DNA of 64,000 nucleotides from VAZQ01 sp963739385 (GCA_963739385.1 CAVUAI010000062.1:248001-312000); one strand, 5' to 3'; numbered from the stretch's first letter, positions 25,968 through 34,989 are shown. Numbers and translations: made by a program. Notes: generated by a model not told the origin, from the sequence alone.

Positions 25968-26822
25968 TTACAGCCGCTCCTTGAGGAAGCGGATGAGGCG
26001 GGGCGCCAGGAAGCCGGAATAGCTGCCGGGCTCCTCGATCGGATCGCTCAACCAGTAGTGCGGTGCACCCTGCACGATGCAGGTGCGCACGAAGAAGTTC
26101 GCCTGCTTCAGCCGCAGGAGGAATGCGTCGGTGTGCGCGCGCCGGTCGACGAGATCGTCCTCGGTGCCGACCGCGAGCAGCACGCCGATGTGATTGTTCG
26201 AGACCGTGGCATAGTTGATGGAGGACGCCTCGAAATAGAGCCGCGGGTCATCCATCGGCGCGGCGCCCAGGAAATTCTCGATGTTGTTCTCGCGCGGGCT
26301 CTGCAGCTGGTAGCGCTGCCACATGTCGACGAGGTCGTAGACGCCGTAGACACCGACCAGCGCCTTCACCTTGGCGCTGACCCCCGCATGGGCATCCCTG
26401 GGGTAGGCATCCTTGAACGGAGCCCCGCCCCCGCCAAGTGCGGCGAGCGACGCCAGATGGGCGCCGGCGGAGGCGCCAAACAAGCCGATGCGCTCGGGAT
26501 CGATCTTGATCTCCCCCGCGCTGCCGCGCACGAACTGTACCGCCGCGAGCACGTCGTTGACGGCCTGCGGAAACATCTTCTGCCCTTTCTTCGCCAGGCG
26601 ATAGCTGATCGCGAACAGCGCATAGCCGCGCTCGGCGAGATACGGCCCCCAGAACTGGAACGCGTTGCGCGCGCCGGCCTGCCACCCGCCGCCGTGCACG
26701 GCGACCAGCGCCGGAAACGGCCCGGCGCCCGCCGGCAGGTAGAGATCGCCAAGCAGCGAAACGCCGTCGTGGGTGGCATAGGCGACGCCGGAGCGGGTTT
26801 CGGGCGATTGCGATGCTGGCAT
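25968..26822 (-). CDS. Alpha/beta hydrolase (BD-FAE/HSL-type esterase)
   Basis: A 284-residue cytosolic hydrolase. The oxyanion motif HGGGWQAG is near residue 43, the nucleophile elbow GASAGAHLASL (Ser) near 117, an acidic candidate is in VGTEDDLVDRR near 219, and the catalytic His in QGAPHYWL near 254. This is the carboxylesterase/hormone-sensitive-lipase-like group. The ATG at 26822 has GGAGAG 4 nt upstream. It likely hydrolyses short-chain esters or amides; the substrate is unknown. It ends before a good terminator at 25808-25836. Confidence 0.9.
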   Translation of the reverse strand: MPASQSPETRSGVAYATHDGVSLLGDLYLPAGAGPFPALVAVHGGGWQAGARNAFQFWGPYLAERGYALFAISYRLAKKGQKMFPQAVNDVLAAVQFVRGSAGEIKIDPERIGLFGASAGAHLASLAALGGGGAPFKDAYPRDAHAGVSAKVKALVGVYGVYDLVDMWQRYQLQSPRENNIENFLGAAPMDDPRLYFEASSINYATVSNNHIGVLLAVGTEDDLVDRRAHTDAFLLRLKQANFFVRTCIVQGAPHYWLSDPIEEPGSYSGFLAPRLIRFLKERL

Positions 26823-27071
26823 TCATCTCTCCTGTGTCGTCGGCTTGTTTCGGGCGGGAGACCGCGAGCCTGCGTGATCGAGGCCGTGAACTCATAAACG
26901 CCCCGCTCGGGGCTCGCTACCCTGCGTTTTTCGCCAGAGAACGAGTCTTCCAGACCGTCGCAATGGCCCGGCCCCAAGGCTTCCATACCGACACGTTTGC
27001 TGTCCAATCGCCCCGGGTGCAGGCGCCGGGACTTTGAGCGCCGGCCGGCGACGGCCCCGTCCGGCCCGTTA

Positions 27072-27202
27072 TTTTCAACTTTCGTTGAACCCGTGAACCC
27101 CGCCGGCCAACCAACCGATGAGCCGACCCGGCCGACGCACATGCGAGGTTCGCGGGCGCGCCGCGCCCCATCCGCCGCGTCAGGCAGCGCAGGGAGGGAA
27201 CG
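27072..27202 (+). repeat. Leader of RTX gene 1, copy 1 of a 131-bp duplicated upstream region
   Basis: This 131-bp segment directly upstream of the first RTX gene is largely repeated at 28849-28979 upstream of the second. It includes an inverted repeat TTCAAC-TTTC-GTTGAA (27074-27089), a block GAGCCGACCCGGCCGAC and the GGGAGGGA(A/G)CG ribosome-binding site. The conserved inverted repeat is a candidate operator. The rest of the gap 26823-27071 shows no gene. Confidence 0.7.
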
Positions 27203-28693
27203 ATGCTCATCACCGGCACCAGGGGACGTGATACCCGGCATGGAACGGCGGATCATGACCAGCTCGTCGGCCTCGACGGCGAGGATTGGCTTTTTGGCGA
27301 AGGCGGCGACGACGAATTTATGGGTGGCCGCGGCGCTGACCTCCTCAACGGCGGACCCGGCTTCGACACCGCGCGTTACGATGACTTGCCCGTCGGCGTC
27401 TTCGTCAGCCTGCTTGATGGACGCGGGTTCAACGGAACGGCTGCAGGAGACACGCTGTTCGATATCGAGAGCGTGGTCGGCTCGCTCCACAACGACATCC
27501 TGATCGGCAACAACGAGGCGAACCTGCTGCAGGGTCTCGACGGTGCCGATTCCCTCTTCGGTGGCGGCGGCGACGATCACCTGATCGGCGATCGCGGCAA
27601 CGACCTTTTGGTCGGAGGAGCCGGCGGCGACGACCTCGACGGCGGGGAAGGCATCGACACCGCCGACTACAGCGACTTTCCCGAGGGGGTCTCCGTCGCC
27701 CTGGGCAGGGACGGCGAGCTCGGACACGGGTCCCACGGCTTTGCCGAGGGAGACACGCTCGCCGGCATCGAGAATCTCGTCGGCTCGCTCCACGATGACT
27801 TTCTGCTCGGCAACAACCAGGCAAACCGCATCGAGGGACTTGCGGGCTCCGACGTCATTTATGGCCTGCGCGGCGCCGATCGCCTCTTCGGCAACCGCGG
27901 CGACGACATTCTCGTCGGCGGAGCCGGCGCCGACCACCTCGACGGCGGGCTCGGCAACAACGACACCGCGGCGTATGTCGACTCCGAGGTGGGCGTGCAG
28001 GTCAACCTTGAGCTTGGGCGTGGGTACAGCGGCACGGCGCTGGGCGATGAGCTCATCGGCATCGAAAACCTCATGGGCTCGAACCACGACGACGTCATGG
28101 TCGGCGACGCTCGCGCGAATGTCATCGAAGGCGGCCGTGGTGCCGATCAGCTCGTCGGCGGGGGCGGCAACGATCACCTGTTCGGCGGCCTTGCGCCCAG
28201 ACCGACTGGCGATTTCGTGGCCATTCCCGACGACGCGGTCGACCGCCCGAGGTTGAGCGACGGCGACGACATTCTCATCGGCGGCAGAGGCAACGACACT
28301 CTGACCGGCGGGACCGGCGCGGACCGAATGACCGGCGGGAGCGACGCGGATACCTTTGTCTTCAATTTCACCTACGAAACCGATGCCTATGAGCGCTTGA
28401 ACATGGACTACATCCTCGACTTCAGCCAGGCCCAGCACGACAAGATCGACGTCCACGGCATCGATGCGAACGAAGGCCTCGACGGCAACCAGGACTTCAC
28501 CACCTTCATCGGCACGGCGGAATTTTCGGCAACGCCAACCGTTCCCGGTTCGGCTACGCCGGGCCAGATCCGCTACTTCACCTTCGGCGGCGATACCTAC
28601 ATCATTCTCAACACCGACACCGATCCGGACAACGACGCGGCGATTCGCGTCGCCGGCGAGCGCCCGCCCGACGCATCCTGGTTCAACATGTAG
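27203..28693 (+). CDS. RTX (hemolysin-type calcium-binding repeat) protein 1
   Basis: A 496-residue acidic, Gly/Asp-rich protein made almost entirely of nonapeptide RTX repeats. Examples are GGGGDDHLIGDRGNDLLVGGAGG and NRGDDILVGGAGADHLDGGLG, which form calcium-binding beta-rolls. Larger repeated blocks of about 100 residues alternate with linkers of the type DTADYSD...GVSVALG and FAEGDTLAGIENLVGS. The C-terminus (ADTFVFNFTYETDAY... to DASWFNM) resembles the last segment of type I-secreted M10 or RTX proteins and should carry the uncleaved secretion signal. There is no enzymatic domain, so it is probably an exported surface or matrix protein. No type I secretion genes are adjacent. GGGAGGGA precedes the ATG. 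Confidence 0.9.
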   Translation: MLITGTRGRDTRHGTADHDQLVGLDGEDWLFGEGGDDEFMGGRGADLLNGGPGFDTARYDDLPVGVFVSLLDGRGFNGTAAGDTLFDIESVVGSLHNDILIGNNEANLLQGLDGADSLFGGGGDDHLIGDRGNDLLVGGAGGDDLDGGEGIDTADYSDFPEGVSVALGRDGELGHGSHGFAEGDTLAGIENLVGSLHDDFLLGNNQANRIEGLAGSDVIYGLRGADRLFGNRGDDILVGGAGADHLDGGLGNNDTAAYVDSEVGVQVNLELGRGYSGTALGDELIGIENLMGSNHDDVMVGDARANVIEGGRGADQLVGGGGNDHLFGGLAPRPTGDFVAIPDDAVDRPRLSDGDDILIGGRGNDTLTGGTGADRMTGGSDADTFVFNFTYETDAYERLNMDYILDFSQAQHDKIDVHGIDANEGLDGNQDFTTFIGTAEFSATPTVPGSATPGQIRYFTFGGDTYIILNTDTDPDNDAAIRVAGERPPDASWFNM

Positions 28694-28709
28694 CGACCCG
28701 GATATCCGC

Positions 28710-28740
28710 GCGAGCCACCGCCATCGATCCGGTGGCTCGC
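28710..28740 (+). terminator. Hairpin after RTX gene 1
   Basis: A perfect 11-bp stem GCGAGCCACCG / CGGTGGCTCGC with a 9-nt loop lies 17 nt past the stop. There is no T-run. A damaged copy follows RTX gene 2, so the hairpin was duplicated with the gene. It probably acts as a transcript end or stabiliser. Confidence 0.65.
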
Positions 28741-28848
28741 CGGCATGACGCTGCAGCGCTCAGGGCCCCCCTGTAGGTTCCCGTTCCCGCCATGAACAGC
28801 GCAAACGCCAATTCATGCTGAGCGTGCGCGCCCCTCCCGCGCCCGGCT

Positions 28849-28979
28849 TTTTCAACTTTCGTTGAACCGGCGAACCGCGCCGTTCAACCAACAGACGAGC
28901 CGACCCGGCCGACCCCAATGCGAGGTTCGTGGGCGCGCCGCGCCCCATCCGCCGCGTCAGGCAGCGCAGGGAGGGAGCG
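28849..28979 (+). repeat. Leader of RTX gene 2, copy 2 of the duplicated upstream region
   Basis: Equal in length (131 bp) to the segment at 27072-27202 and mostly the same, including the TTCAAC-TTTC-GTTGAA inverted repeat at 28851-28866 and the final ribosome-binding site block. Upstream bases 28741-28848 hold nothing recognisable. Confidence 0.7.
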
Positions 28980-30462
28980 ATGATCATCATTGGCACCAGA
29001 GGGCGCGACGTCCGGCACGGAACGGGCGATCACGACGAGTTCGCCGGATTTGATGGAAACGATGTTTTCAACGCCAGCGGCGGAGACGATGACCTCACCG
29101 GCGGTTTTGGCGCCGACACCCTCAATGGCGGGCCCGGCATTGACACCGCGCATTACGACGACTCGCCCGTAGGCGTCTTCGTCAGTCTGGCCGATGGACG
29201 CGGGTTCAACGGAACGGCCGCTGGAGACAGACTTTTCAGCATCGAGAACCTGCAAGGCTCGCTTCACAGCGACATTCTCATCGGCGACGGCGGGCCGAAC
29301 ACACTCGCCGGACTCGACGGCGCTGATTCCCTGTTCGGCGGCGGCGGCGACGACCACCTGTACGGTGGCCGCGGCAACGACTTCCTGGCCGGCGGCGCGG
29401 GCGCGGACGTCCTTGACGGCGGGGAAAACATCGACACCGCGGATTACAGTGACTCGCCCCTGGGGGTGGAGGTCAATCTGGAAAGGGAGGGTGGAACGGG
29501 ACGCGGCTTCTACGGCTTTGCAGAAGGCGACACCCTCGTCGGCATCGAAAACCTCGTAGGCTCGCTCCACGACGACTTTCTCAGCGGCACCAGCGAGGCA
29601 AACCGCATCGACGGCGGTGGGGGTGCTGACATCCTTTTCGGCATGGGGGGCGCCGATCACCTGTTCGGCGGCCGCGGCAACGACGTCCTCGTCGGCGGCA
29701 CCGGTGCAGACCACCTGGATGGCGGTGCCGGCAACAATACGGCTTGGTACACCGACTCCGATCTTAGGGTCGAGGTCAACCTCGAATTCGGACGAGGATA
29801 CAGCGGCTCGGCGCTGGACGATGTGCTCGTCAACATCGAGAACGTCTTAGGTTCGTATCATGACGATACGCTCGTCGGCGATGGCGTGGCGAATACTATC
29901 GAGGGTGGCTTCGGCAGCGATCAGATCGTCGGCGGTGGCGGCAACGATCACTTGTACGGCGGATTCGGACCGGCAATGCCTGGTATGAGCGATTTCATCA
30001 TCATCGAGCCGCTCGGCACGCTGAGCGATGGCGACGACGTTCTCATCGGCGGGAGAGGCAACGACACGCTGATCGGTGGTACCGGCGCGGACCGGCTGAC
30101 CGGCGGGAGCGACGCGGACACCTTTGTCTTCAATTTCACCTATGAAACCCACGGGTATGACAGCTTGCAAATGGACTACATCCTGGACTTCAGCCGCGCC
30201 GCAGGGCGACAAGATCGGCCTGAATGGCATCGATGCGAACGAAGGCCTCGACGGCAACCAGGACTTCACTACCTTCATCGGCACGGCGGAGTTTTCGGCA
30301 ACGCCAACCGTTCCCGGTTCGGCTACGCCGGGCCAGATCCGCTACTTCACCATCGGGGGCGATACCTACATCCTCCTCAACACCGACACCGATCCGGACA
30401 ACGACTCGGCGATTCACGTCGCCGGCGATCGCCCGCCCGACGCATCCTGGTTCAACATGTGA
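28980..30462 (+). CDS. RTX (hemolysin-type calcium-binding repeat) protein 2 (frameshifted near C-terminus)
   Basis: This paralogue of the preceding gene starts MIIIGTRGRDVRHGTGDHDEFAG and has the same order of RTX blocks and linkers. Near nt 30201 the frame breaks after DYILDFSRA. One base removed there restores AQGDKIGLNGIDANEGLDGNQDFTTFIG and the same C-terminal end DASWFNM at 30462. Over the last 200 nt the two genes are nearly identical at DNA level, more than in the middle, pointing to recent duplication or gene conversion. As with copy 1, type I secretion and calcium-dependent folding outside the cell are expected from family knowledge. Confidence 0.87.
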
Positions 30463-30477
30463 CGACCGGATATCCGC

Positions 30478-30510
30478 GCGAGCCACCGCCATCGATCCGG
30501 CGGGGCTCGC
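30478..30510 (+). terminator. Imperfect hairpin after RTX gene 2
   Basis: The 5' arm GCGAGCCACCG matches the hairpin after RTX gene 1, but the 3' arm reads CGGCGGGGCTCGC, leaving mismatches. It is likely the duplicated terminator in decayed form. Confidence 0.45.
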
Positions 30511-30576
30511 CGGCATGAAGCCGCGCGAATTGACACGCGAGGATGGCACCCGCTCAGCGGCCTCGCGTCCAGGCGT

Positions 30577-31512
30577 TTATTTCGCTACCGCCTGCAGCGC
30601 AGCCCGTAAGGTTTCCGCGCTTTTTTGCAGCCTGCTGCGCTCGTCGGGCACGAGGTCCGGCTGCAAGACCGCCACCACGCCGTTGCGGCCGACGACAGTC
30701 GGCAGCGACAGGGTGACGCCGAATGACTGGTGGTAGCTGCCGATCGCAATCGCCGCGCGCTCGTCCCGCAATACCATTTCCGCAATCCGTGCCGACACGA
30801 TGCCGATGCCGTACTGACTGGCGTCGTGACCTTCAATGATGGTGATGTTGGCGTAGCGAACCTCGCGCTCGAGTTGCGTGCGCACCTCGTCAAGCTTCTC
30901 TCCGCGCTCCTTGAGAAGCGCCGTCACCGGCACCCCTGCAATGCGGGCGGACGACCACAGAAATACCTGCGCGGTCCCGTGATCGCCGATCACTTGCGCT
31001 TCCACATAGGCGGGATCGACGCCAAAATGCTGTCCAAGGTGCACGCGAAAGCGCAGGCTGTCGAGAAAGGTGCCGGTGCTCAGCACGCGGTCGTGACCGG
31101 CTGCCTCGCGCGCAATGTCGGCAAGCGGATCGGGCGGATCGGTGACGGCAACCAGCACCGCCTCTGGCGCGGCGCGCACAATCCGCGGGACGATGTCCCG
31201 ATAGATGTCGGCGTTCTTTTGCAGCAGCCTGAGCCGGCCATGCGGGTCATTGCGATCTGTCGCCCCGCCGGCCTTTTCGTTGACGCCGGACGTGATGAGC
31301 ACAACGCCCGCGCCGGAAAGGGCGTCGTAGTCACCGCTGCGAATATCGGTCTTCGGGGTGAGCGGCGTGCCGTAGCGCAGGTCGGTCGCGACCGCTTCCG
31401 CCGTCTTGGCGGTGCGATTGACGAGCACGATCTCGCGTGCACTACCCCGCGTCACCGCCGCGAGCGCAATGGCGCATCCGACATTTCCAGTGCCGACGAT
31501 ACCGAGCTTCAA
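30577..31512 (-). CDS. L-lactate/malate dehydrogenase family protein
   Basis: A 311-residue NAD-dependent dehydrogenase. The nucleotide fold is KLGIVGTGNVGCAIALA. The catalytic His is in VIGDHGTAQVFLWS near residue 180, with STGTFLDSLRFRVHLG holding the active-site Arg region near 150. The mobile substrate loop reads SGVNEKAGGATDRNDPHGRL; it is longer than usual, and the discriminating position (Gln in LDH, Arg in MDH) appears as Glu. That suggests a 2-hydroxyacid substrate other than simple lactate or malate, though this is a by-eye alignment. The gene stands alone on the minus strand. Confidence 0.87.
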   Translation of the reverse strand: MKLGIVGTGNVGCAIALAAVTRGSAREIVLVNRTAKTAEAVATDLRYGTPLTPKTDIRSGDYDALSGAGVVLITSGVNEKAGGATDRNDPHGRLRLLQKNADIYRDIVPRIVRAAPEAVLVAVTDPPDPLADIAREAAGHDRVLSTGTFLDSLRFRVHLGQHFGVDPAYVEAQVIGDHGTAQVFLWSSARIAGVPVTALLKERGEKLDEVRTQLEREVRYANITIIEGHDASQYGIGIVSARIAEMVLRDERAAIAIGSYHQSFGVTLSLPTVVGRNGVVAVLQPDLVPDERSRLQKSAETLRAALQAVAK

Positions 31513-31758
31513 ATGATCTCACTCCTCAACTCAAGCAGGATGAGTGCCGCTCCCTGCGAAGGAAACGAGCGGCACCGAAGCAACAATGTCAAGAAGCTAG
31601 CAATTCGAGGGCCTGGCGCTTGTCGCCACTTGCCGCGATTGATCCGTTATTGCCCGGAACGGCTCAGCACCTTGTGTCGGATCGGCGCATTCCCTCTCCC
31701 CAACGCGGCGAGGGAGCGCACCGAGTTGCTGCACGATCGAACTGACAAAAGGGACCGC

Positions 31759-32547
31759 CTAATTTCGAATGAGATTCTGTCCGAGATGCTCGCCGGCATC
31801 CATGCGCAGGCACTCGCCGGTCATGACCACGGCGTCCGCGATCAGGAACAGCGCCGCGCGCGCGACGTCGATGGGCCAGATGCCGCGTTGCAGGGGAAAT
31901 TCGGTGTTGGCCTGGCGCACGCGGGCCTCGTACTGCGCCTCCGTCATGATCTTGCGCGTCCAGCTGCCAAGCAGGCCGCCGGGACAGAGCGCGTTGACCC
32001 GCACCTGCGGCGCGAGCGCGCGCGCCATGCTGATGGTCAGCGTGTTGAGCGCGCCCTTGGAGGCGGCATAGGCGATCGAGCTGCCGGAGCCGCGCATGGC
32101 GCCGATCGAGGAGATGTTCACGATCGCGCCATCGCCGGTGGCCTTGAGATGCGGCGCCGCGGCCCGGCACATCTGATAGTTGCCGATCAGGTTGACCGCA
32201 TAGACCCGCTGGAACTCGGCGGCATCGAGCAGCTCGAAATTCTGGTGCGGGATCGTCCTGGTCACGGCGGCATTGTTGATGAGCACGTCGAGCCGGCCCC
32301 AGCGTTCGACCGCGGCCGCAACCAGGCGCCGGCACGCGTCGTCGTCGGAGACGTCGGCCTGCGCGGCGAAGGATTGAGCACCCTCCGCCGTGCATTCCGC
32401 GACGATCTTGTCGGCGCCTCTCCTGTTGGTGGCGTAGTTGACCACCACATTGCAGCCGCGCGATGCGAGCAGCTTCGCGCAGGCTGCGCCGACGCCGCCG
32501 TCGGAACTCGAACCGGTGACGACGGCGGCCTTGCCCTCGAGCTCCAA
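31759..32547 (-). CDS. SDR family oxidoreductase
   Basis: A 262-residue short-chain dehydrogenase. The cofactor motif is VVTGSSSDGGVGAA near residue 10, NNAAV near 92, the catalytic Ser in NISSIG near 146, and the YAASKGA (YxxxK) motif near 160. The start appears to be TTG at 32547 with GGAGGGGGCG upstream; an ATG in frame at a sensible position is missing. The start of the gene lies 28 nt past the stop of the upstream GST gene, so the two are probably co-transcribed. Substrate unknown. Confidence 0.88.
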   Translation of the reverse strand: MELEGKAAVVTGSSSDGGVGAACAKLLASRGCNVVVNYATNRRGADKIVAECTAEGAQSFAAQADVSDDDACRRLVAAAVERWGRLDVLINNAAVTRTIPHQNFELLDAAEFQRVYAVNLIGNYQMCRAAAPHLKATGDGAIVNISSIGAMRGSGSSIAYAASKGALNTLTISMARALAPQVRVNALCPGGLLGSWTRKIMTEAQYEARVRQANTEFPLQRGIWPIDVARAALFLIADAVVMTGECLRMDAGEHLGQNLIRN

Positions 32548-32575
32548 CGCCCCCTCCCCCGCGCTCAGGCAGAGA

Positions 32576-33277
32576 CTATGCCCGCGCGTAGCGGCCGCGA
32601 TTGAAGAAGCGGTCCTTGTCGTCGTCGGAGGCAGTCTCGCGGTTCGACTTGATCGCGCCGACCTTGGCGAGCGCGGCCTTCACCGCGGGCCGCTCGTCGA
32701 TGGCCTTGAACCAGCGCGCCAGATTGGGATGGTCGTCCCACTTCACGCCCTGCGCGTCGTGATTGCGCGTCCAGGGAAATGTCGCGATGTCGGCGACGGA
32801 ATAGTCCTGGCCGCCCAGGAACGGCGCCTCCCCGAGCCGGTTCTCCAGCACCTCGTAGAGCCGCTTCAATTCCGAGGTGTAGCGGCCCATCGAATAGTCG
32901 TTGCCGCTCTTCGGCGCGAACAGCTTGAAATGGGTCCATTGCCCGAACATCGGGCCGACGCTGGTGAGCTGGATCATCAGCCACTGGATCGCCTCGTATT
33001 TCTTGGCGGCGTCCTTGGGCAGAAACTTTCCGGTCTTGTCGGCGAGATAGAGCAGGATCGCGCCGGATTCGATCACCGTGAAGGGTTTGCCGCCGGGTCC
33101 GTCATGATCGACGATCACCGGGATCTTGTTGTTCGGGCTGATTTTCGCGAATTCCGGCTTGTACTGGTCGCCTTTCCAGACGTCGATGTAATGCTCCTTG
33201 TAGGGCAAGCCGCATTCCTCGAGCATGATGTAAATCTTCTGAACGTTCGGACTGGTGAGCGCGTACAGATCGATCAT
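32576..33277 (-). CDS. Glutathione S-transferase family protein (YghU/YfcG-like)
   Basis: A 233-residue GST. The N-terminal MIDLYALTSPNVQKIYIMLEECGLPY resembles the nu-class / disulfide-bond oxidoreductase group, where a TPN or SPN motif replaces the usual catalytic residue. KIPVIVDHDG carries the cis-Pro, ESGAILLYLADKTG the glutathione contact and DYSVADIATFPW the helical-domain cap. ATG 33277 has GGAAGC upstream. Such enzymes act as glutathione-dependent disulfide reductases or peroxidases. It is upstream of an SDR gene on the same strand. Confidence 0.88.
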   Translation of the reverse strand: MIDLYALTSPNVQKIYIMLEECGLPYKEHYIDVWKGDQYKPEFAKISPNNKIPVIVDHDGPGGKPFTVIESGAILLYLADKTGKFLPKDAAKKYEAIQWLMIQLTSVGPMFGQWTHFKLFAPKSGNDYSMGRYTSELKRLYEVLENRLGEAPFLGGQDYSVADIATFPWTRNHDAQGVKWDDHPNLARWFKAIDERPAVKAALAKVGAIKSNRETASDDDKDRFFNRGRYARA

Positions 33278-33380
33278 GGGAGCTTCCGCCTTTTTTGCTG
33301 TGCTGAAAGGCGGCAACGGTACCGAGCCGGCATGGCCGGAGCAAGTATCCGGTTGCGATGCAGACCTGCGTCGAGCCTTA

Positions 33381-33578
33381 GGCCCTGTCGATACCCGCCA
33401 GCCTCTTCAGAGCAGAGGCATCCTCGTAGTCCGCAACGCGCAGGGCGATTCCAGATGGCAGGCGCCGGCTTGCGGCTTGGACATCCCGGACCCTTGCACC
33501 ACGTCGTGACCGAGTGAGCGAACTGCAGACGACGGCGCGCCCCACCTAGCCGGTGGCTCCTGTGACGAGGATCATCAT
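33381..33578 (-). pseudogene. NmrA-like NAD(P)H-binding oxidoreductase remnant
   Basis: On the minus strand an ATG at 33578 begins MMILVTGATG followed at once by an in-frame TAG and then VGRR, which is exactly where NAD(P)H-binding NmrA-type proteins continue. About 130 nt later, another frame reads ALRVADYEDASALKRLAGIDRA, the next landmark of that family, before a stop at 33381. The rest of the gene is missing. This is a truncated, stop-containing relic. It is divergent from the ArsR/SRPBCC pair. Confidence 0.65.
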
Positions 33579-33658
33579 GCCGCTCCACGGTCCCGCTTGA
33601 CTCACACATATCTCAGTGGTTATACGTCGATCAATAACCAGCGGGTTATCGATCCCAA

Positions 33659-33982
33659 ATGCCGAACGCTCACGATGTGCTCTTCAGAACGCTCGCCGAT
33701 CCGACTCGGCGGGCTCTCTTCGAACGACTGTGCCGCGAAGGAGAGAAGACGGTCGCGGCTCTGACGGCTCGGGCCGGGGTCTCGCAACCGGCCGTCTCAA
33801 AGCATCTTGGGGTCCTGAAGCAGGCCGGGCTGGTGCGCGACCGCCACGAAGGTCGCCAGACGCACTATAGCGCGCAGCTCGGCGCCTTGGCCCCGCTGAT
33901 CGACTGGACAAGCCAAATGGCCGGGTTCTGGCAAAGCCGGTTCGACCAGCTCGAAGATCTGCTCAGAAGGATGGACCAATGA
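33659..33982 (+). CDS. ArsR-family transcriptional regulator
   Basis: The 107-residue winged-helix protein has FRTLADPTRRALFERLC, the recognition helix VSQPAVSKHLGVLKQAGLV and the wing DRHEGRQTHYSA, as in the SdpR/ArsR group. No cysteine metal site is visible in the recognition helix, so it is probably not a classic metal sensor. Its stop overlaps the start of the SRPBCC gene by 4 nt; this regulator-AHSA1 pairing is common and the regulator usually represses its own operon. Confidence 0.92.
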   Translation: MPNAHDVLFRTLADPTRRALFERLCREGEKTVAALTARAGVSQPAVSKHLGVLKQAGLVRDRHEGRQTHYSAQLGALAPLIDWTSQMAGFWQSRFDQLEDLLRRMDQ

Positions 33983-34390
33983 CCAATACTGTCGACCGAA
34001 ACGCTCTCCGTCGTTGTCGAACGTGAGATCCCTTATCCGCCGGAAAAGATCTGGCGCGCGCTCACGCAACCACACCTGATCGAGGAGTGGCTGATGAAGA
34101 ACGACTTCAAGCCTGTCGTGGACCACCGTTTCAATCTTCGCGCAGACTGGGGCGCTGTTGACTGTCAGGTCCTGGCAGTCGAGCCGAACAAAACGCTGTC
34201 TTACACGTGGGCGGCCTATGGTCTCGAGAGTGTCGTCACCTGGACTCTCACCCCTACGAGCACGGGGACCCGCCTGCGCATGGAGCAGTCGGGCTTCCGG
34301 CCGGATCAGCAGCAGGCCTACCAGGGCGCCAAGTACGGGTGGCAGGGGTTCTTTGCAAACCTGGAGCAGGTCCTGGCGCGGACAGACTGA
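33979..34390 (+). CDS. SRPBCC/AHSA1-domain protein (frameshifted near start)
   Basis: The ATG at 33979 overlaps the ArsR gene and gives MTNT. One extra base at about 33991 then throws the frame into a stop at 34026. In the restored frame the protein reads STETLSVVVEREIPYPPEKIWRALTQPHLIEEWLM, then the ligand-cavity strands, ending QGFFANLEQVLARTD at 34390. This is the AHSA1 (Aha1-like) START-fold family, about 135 residues. It is expected to bind small hydrophobic ligands; function unknown. The break looks like a sequencing indel. Confidence 0.8.
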
Positions 34391-34464
34391 AGTCTGCCGG
34401 CACAATTCAAAGCCAGGCACTGCTTTACAGAGTTCCATAGCGTAGGCATCTGCGGGTGAACGCA

Positions 34465-34989
34465 ATGGCCAACAAGACGTCCATCAAGTCAACGAAGGTC
34501 GCAAAGAAGGCCGCCGCCAAGCGGGTCGCCGCAAAGGCGGCCAAGCCGCGCAAGACGGCGCCGAAGTTGCAGTCCCGCAAGGTCGCAAAGCCGGCCCTCC
34601 TCGCAGGCGGCAACCCTCAGATCGCGAAGGCCGACGGCGACGCCCCCGTGCAGGCCTACATCGCGGCCATGCCGGGCTGGAAACGGGACGTCGGGCGCCA
34701 CCTCGACGCGCTCATCGTGCGCACCGCCCCCGGCGTGCGCAAGGCGGTCAAATGGAACTCGCCCTTCTATGGCAGCGAAGGCCAGGGCTGGTTCCTCAGC
34801 TTTCATTGCTTCACGACCTACGTCAAAGTGGCTTTCTTCCGCGGCACGTCACTGCGTCCCCTTCCCCCCGGCGAGTCCAAGCACAAGGACGTGCGCTATC
34901 TCGACATCCACGAGAACGACCAGCTCGACGAAGCTCAGCTCACTGCTTGGGTGAAGCAAGCCAGCCAATTGCCCGGCGAACGAATGTGA
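34465..34989 (+). CDS. DUF1801 domain protein
   Basis: This 174-residue protein has a Lys/Ala-rich basic tail (about the first 45 residues, KKAAAKRVAAKAAKPRK) and then a DUF1801 (YdhG-type) domain. Landmarks are VQAYIAAMPGWKRDVGRHLDALI, VRKAVKWNSPFYG and a C-terminal DIHENDQLDEAQLTAWVKQASQL. The ATG at 34465 is taken; a GTG at 34456 in frame is possible. The basic tail could bind DNA, similar to histone-like tails in other alphaproteobacterial proteins (inference). A related DUF1801 gene follows past a REP-like repeat. Confidence 0.85.
   Translation: MANKTSIKSTKVAKKAAAKRVAAKAAKPRKTAPKLQSRKVAKPALLAGGNPQIAKADGDAPVQAYIAAMPGWKRDVGRHLDALIVRTAPGVRKAVKWNSPFYGSEGQGWFLSFHCFTTYVKVAFFRGTSLRPLPPGESKHKDVRYLDIHENDQLDEAQLTAWVKQASQLPGERM

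Noticed and set aside
26366..28456. 696-codon minus-strand frame across the RTX gene
   Set aside because: The Val/Ala/Glu-rich repeats are the reverse complement of RTX repeats; the plus-strand RTX protein is convincing.
27203..30462. CRISPR-like or satellite repeat array
   Set aside because: The DNA periodicity is due to RTX nonapeptide codons; repeats are degenerate and protein-coding, with no spacers.
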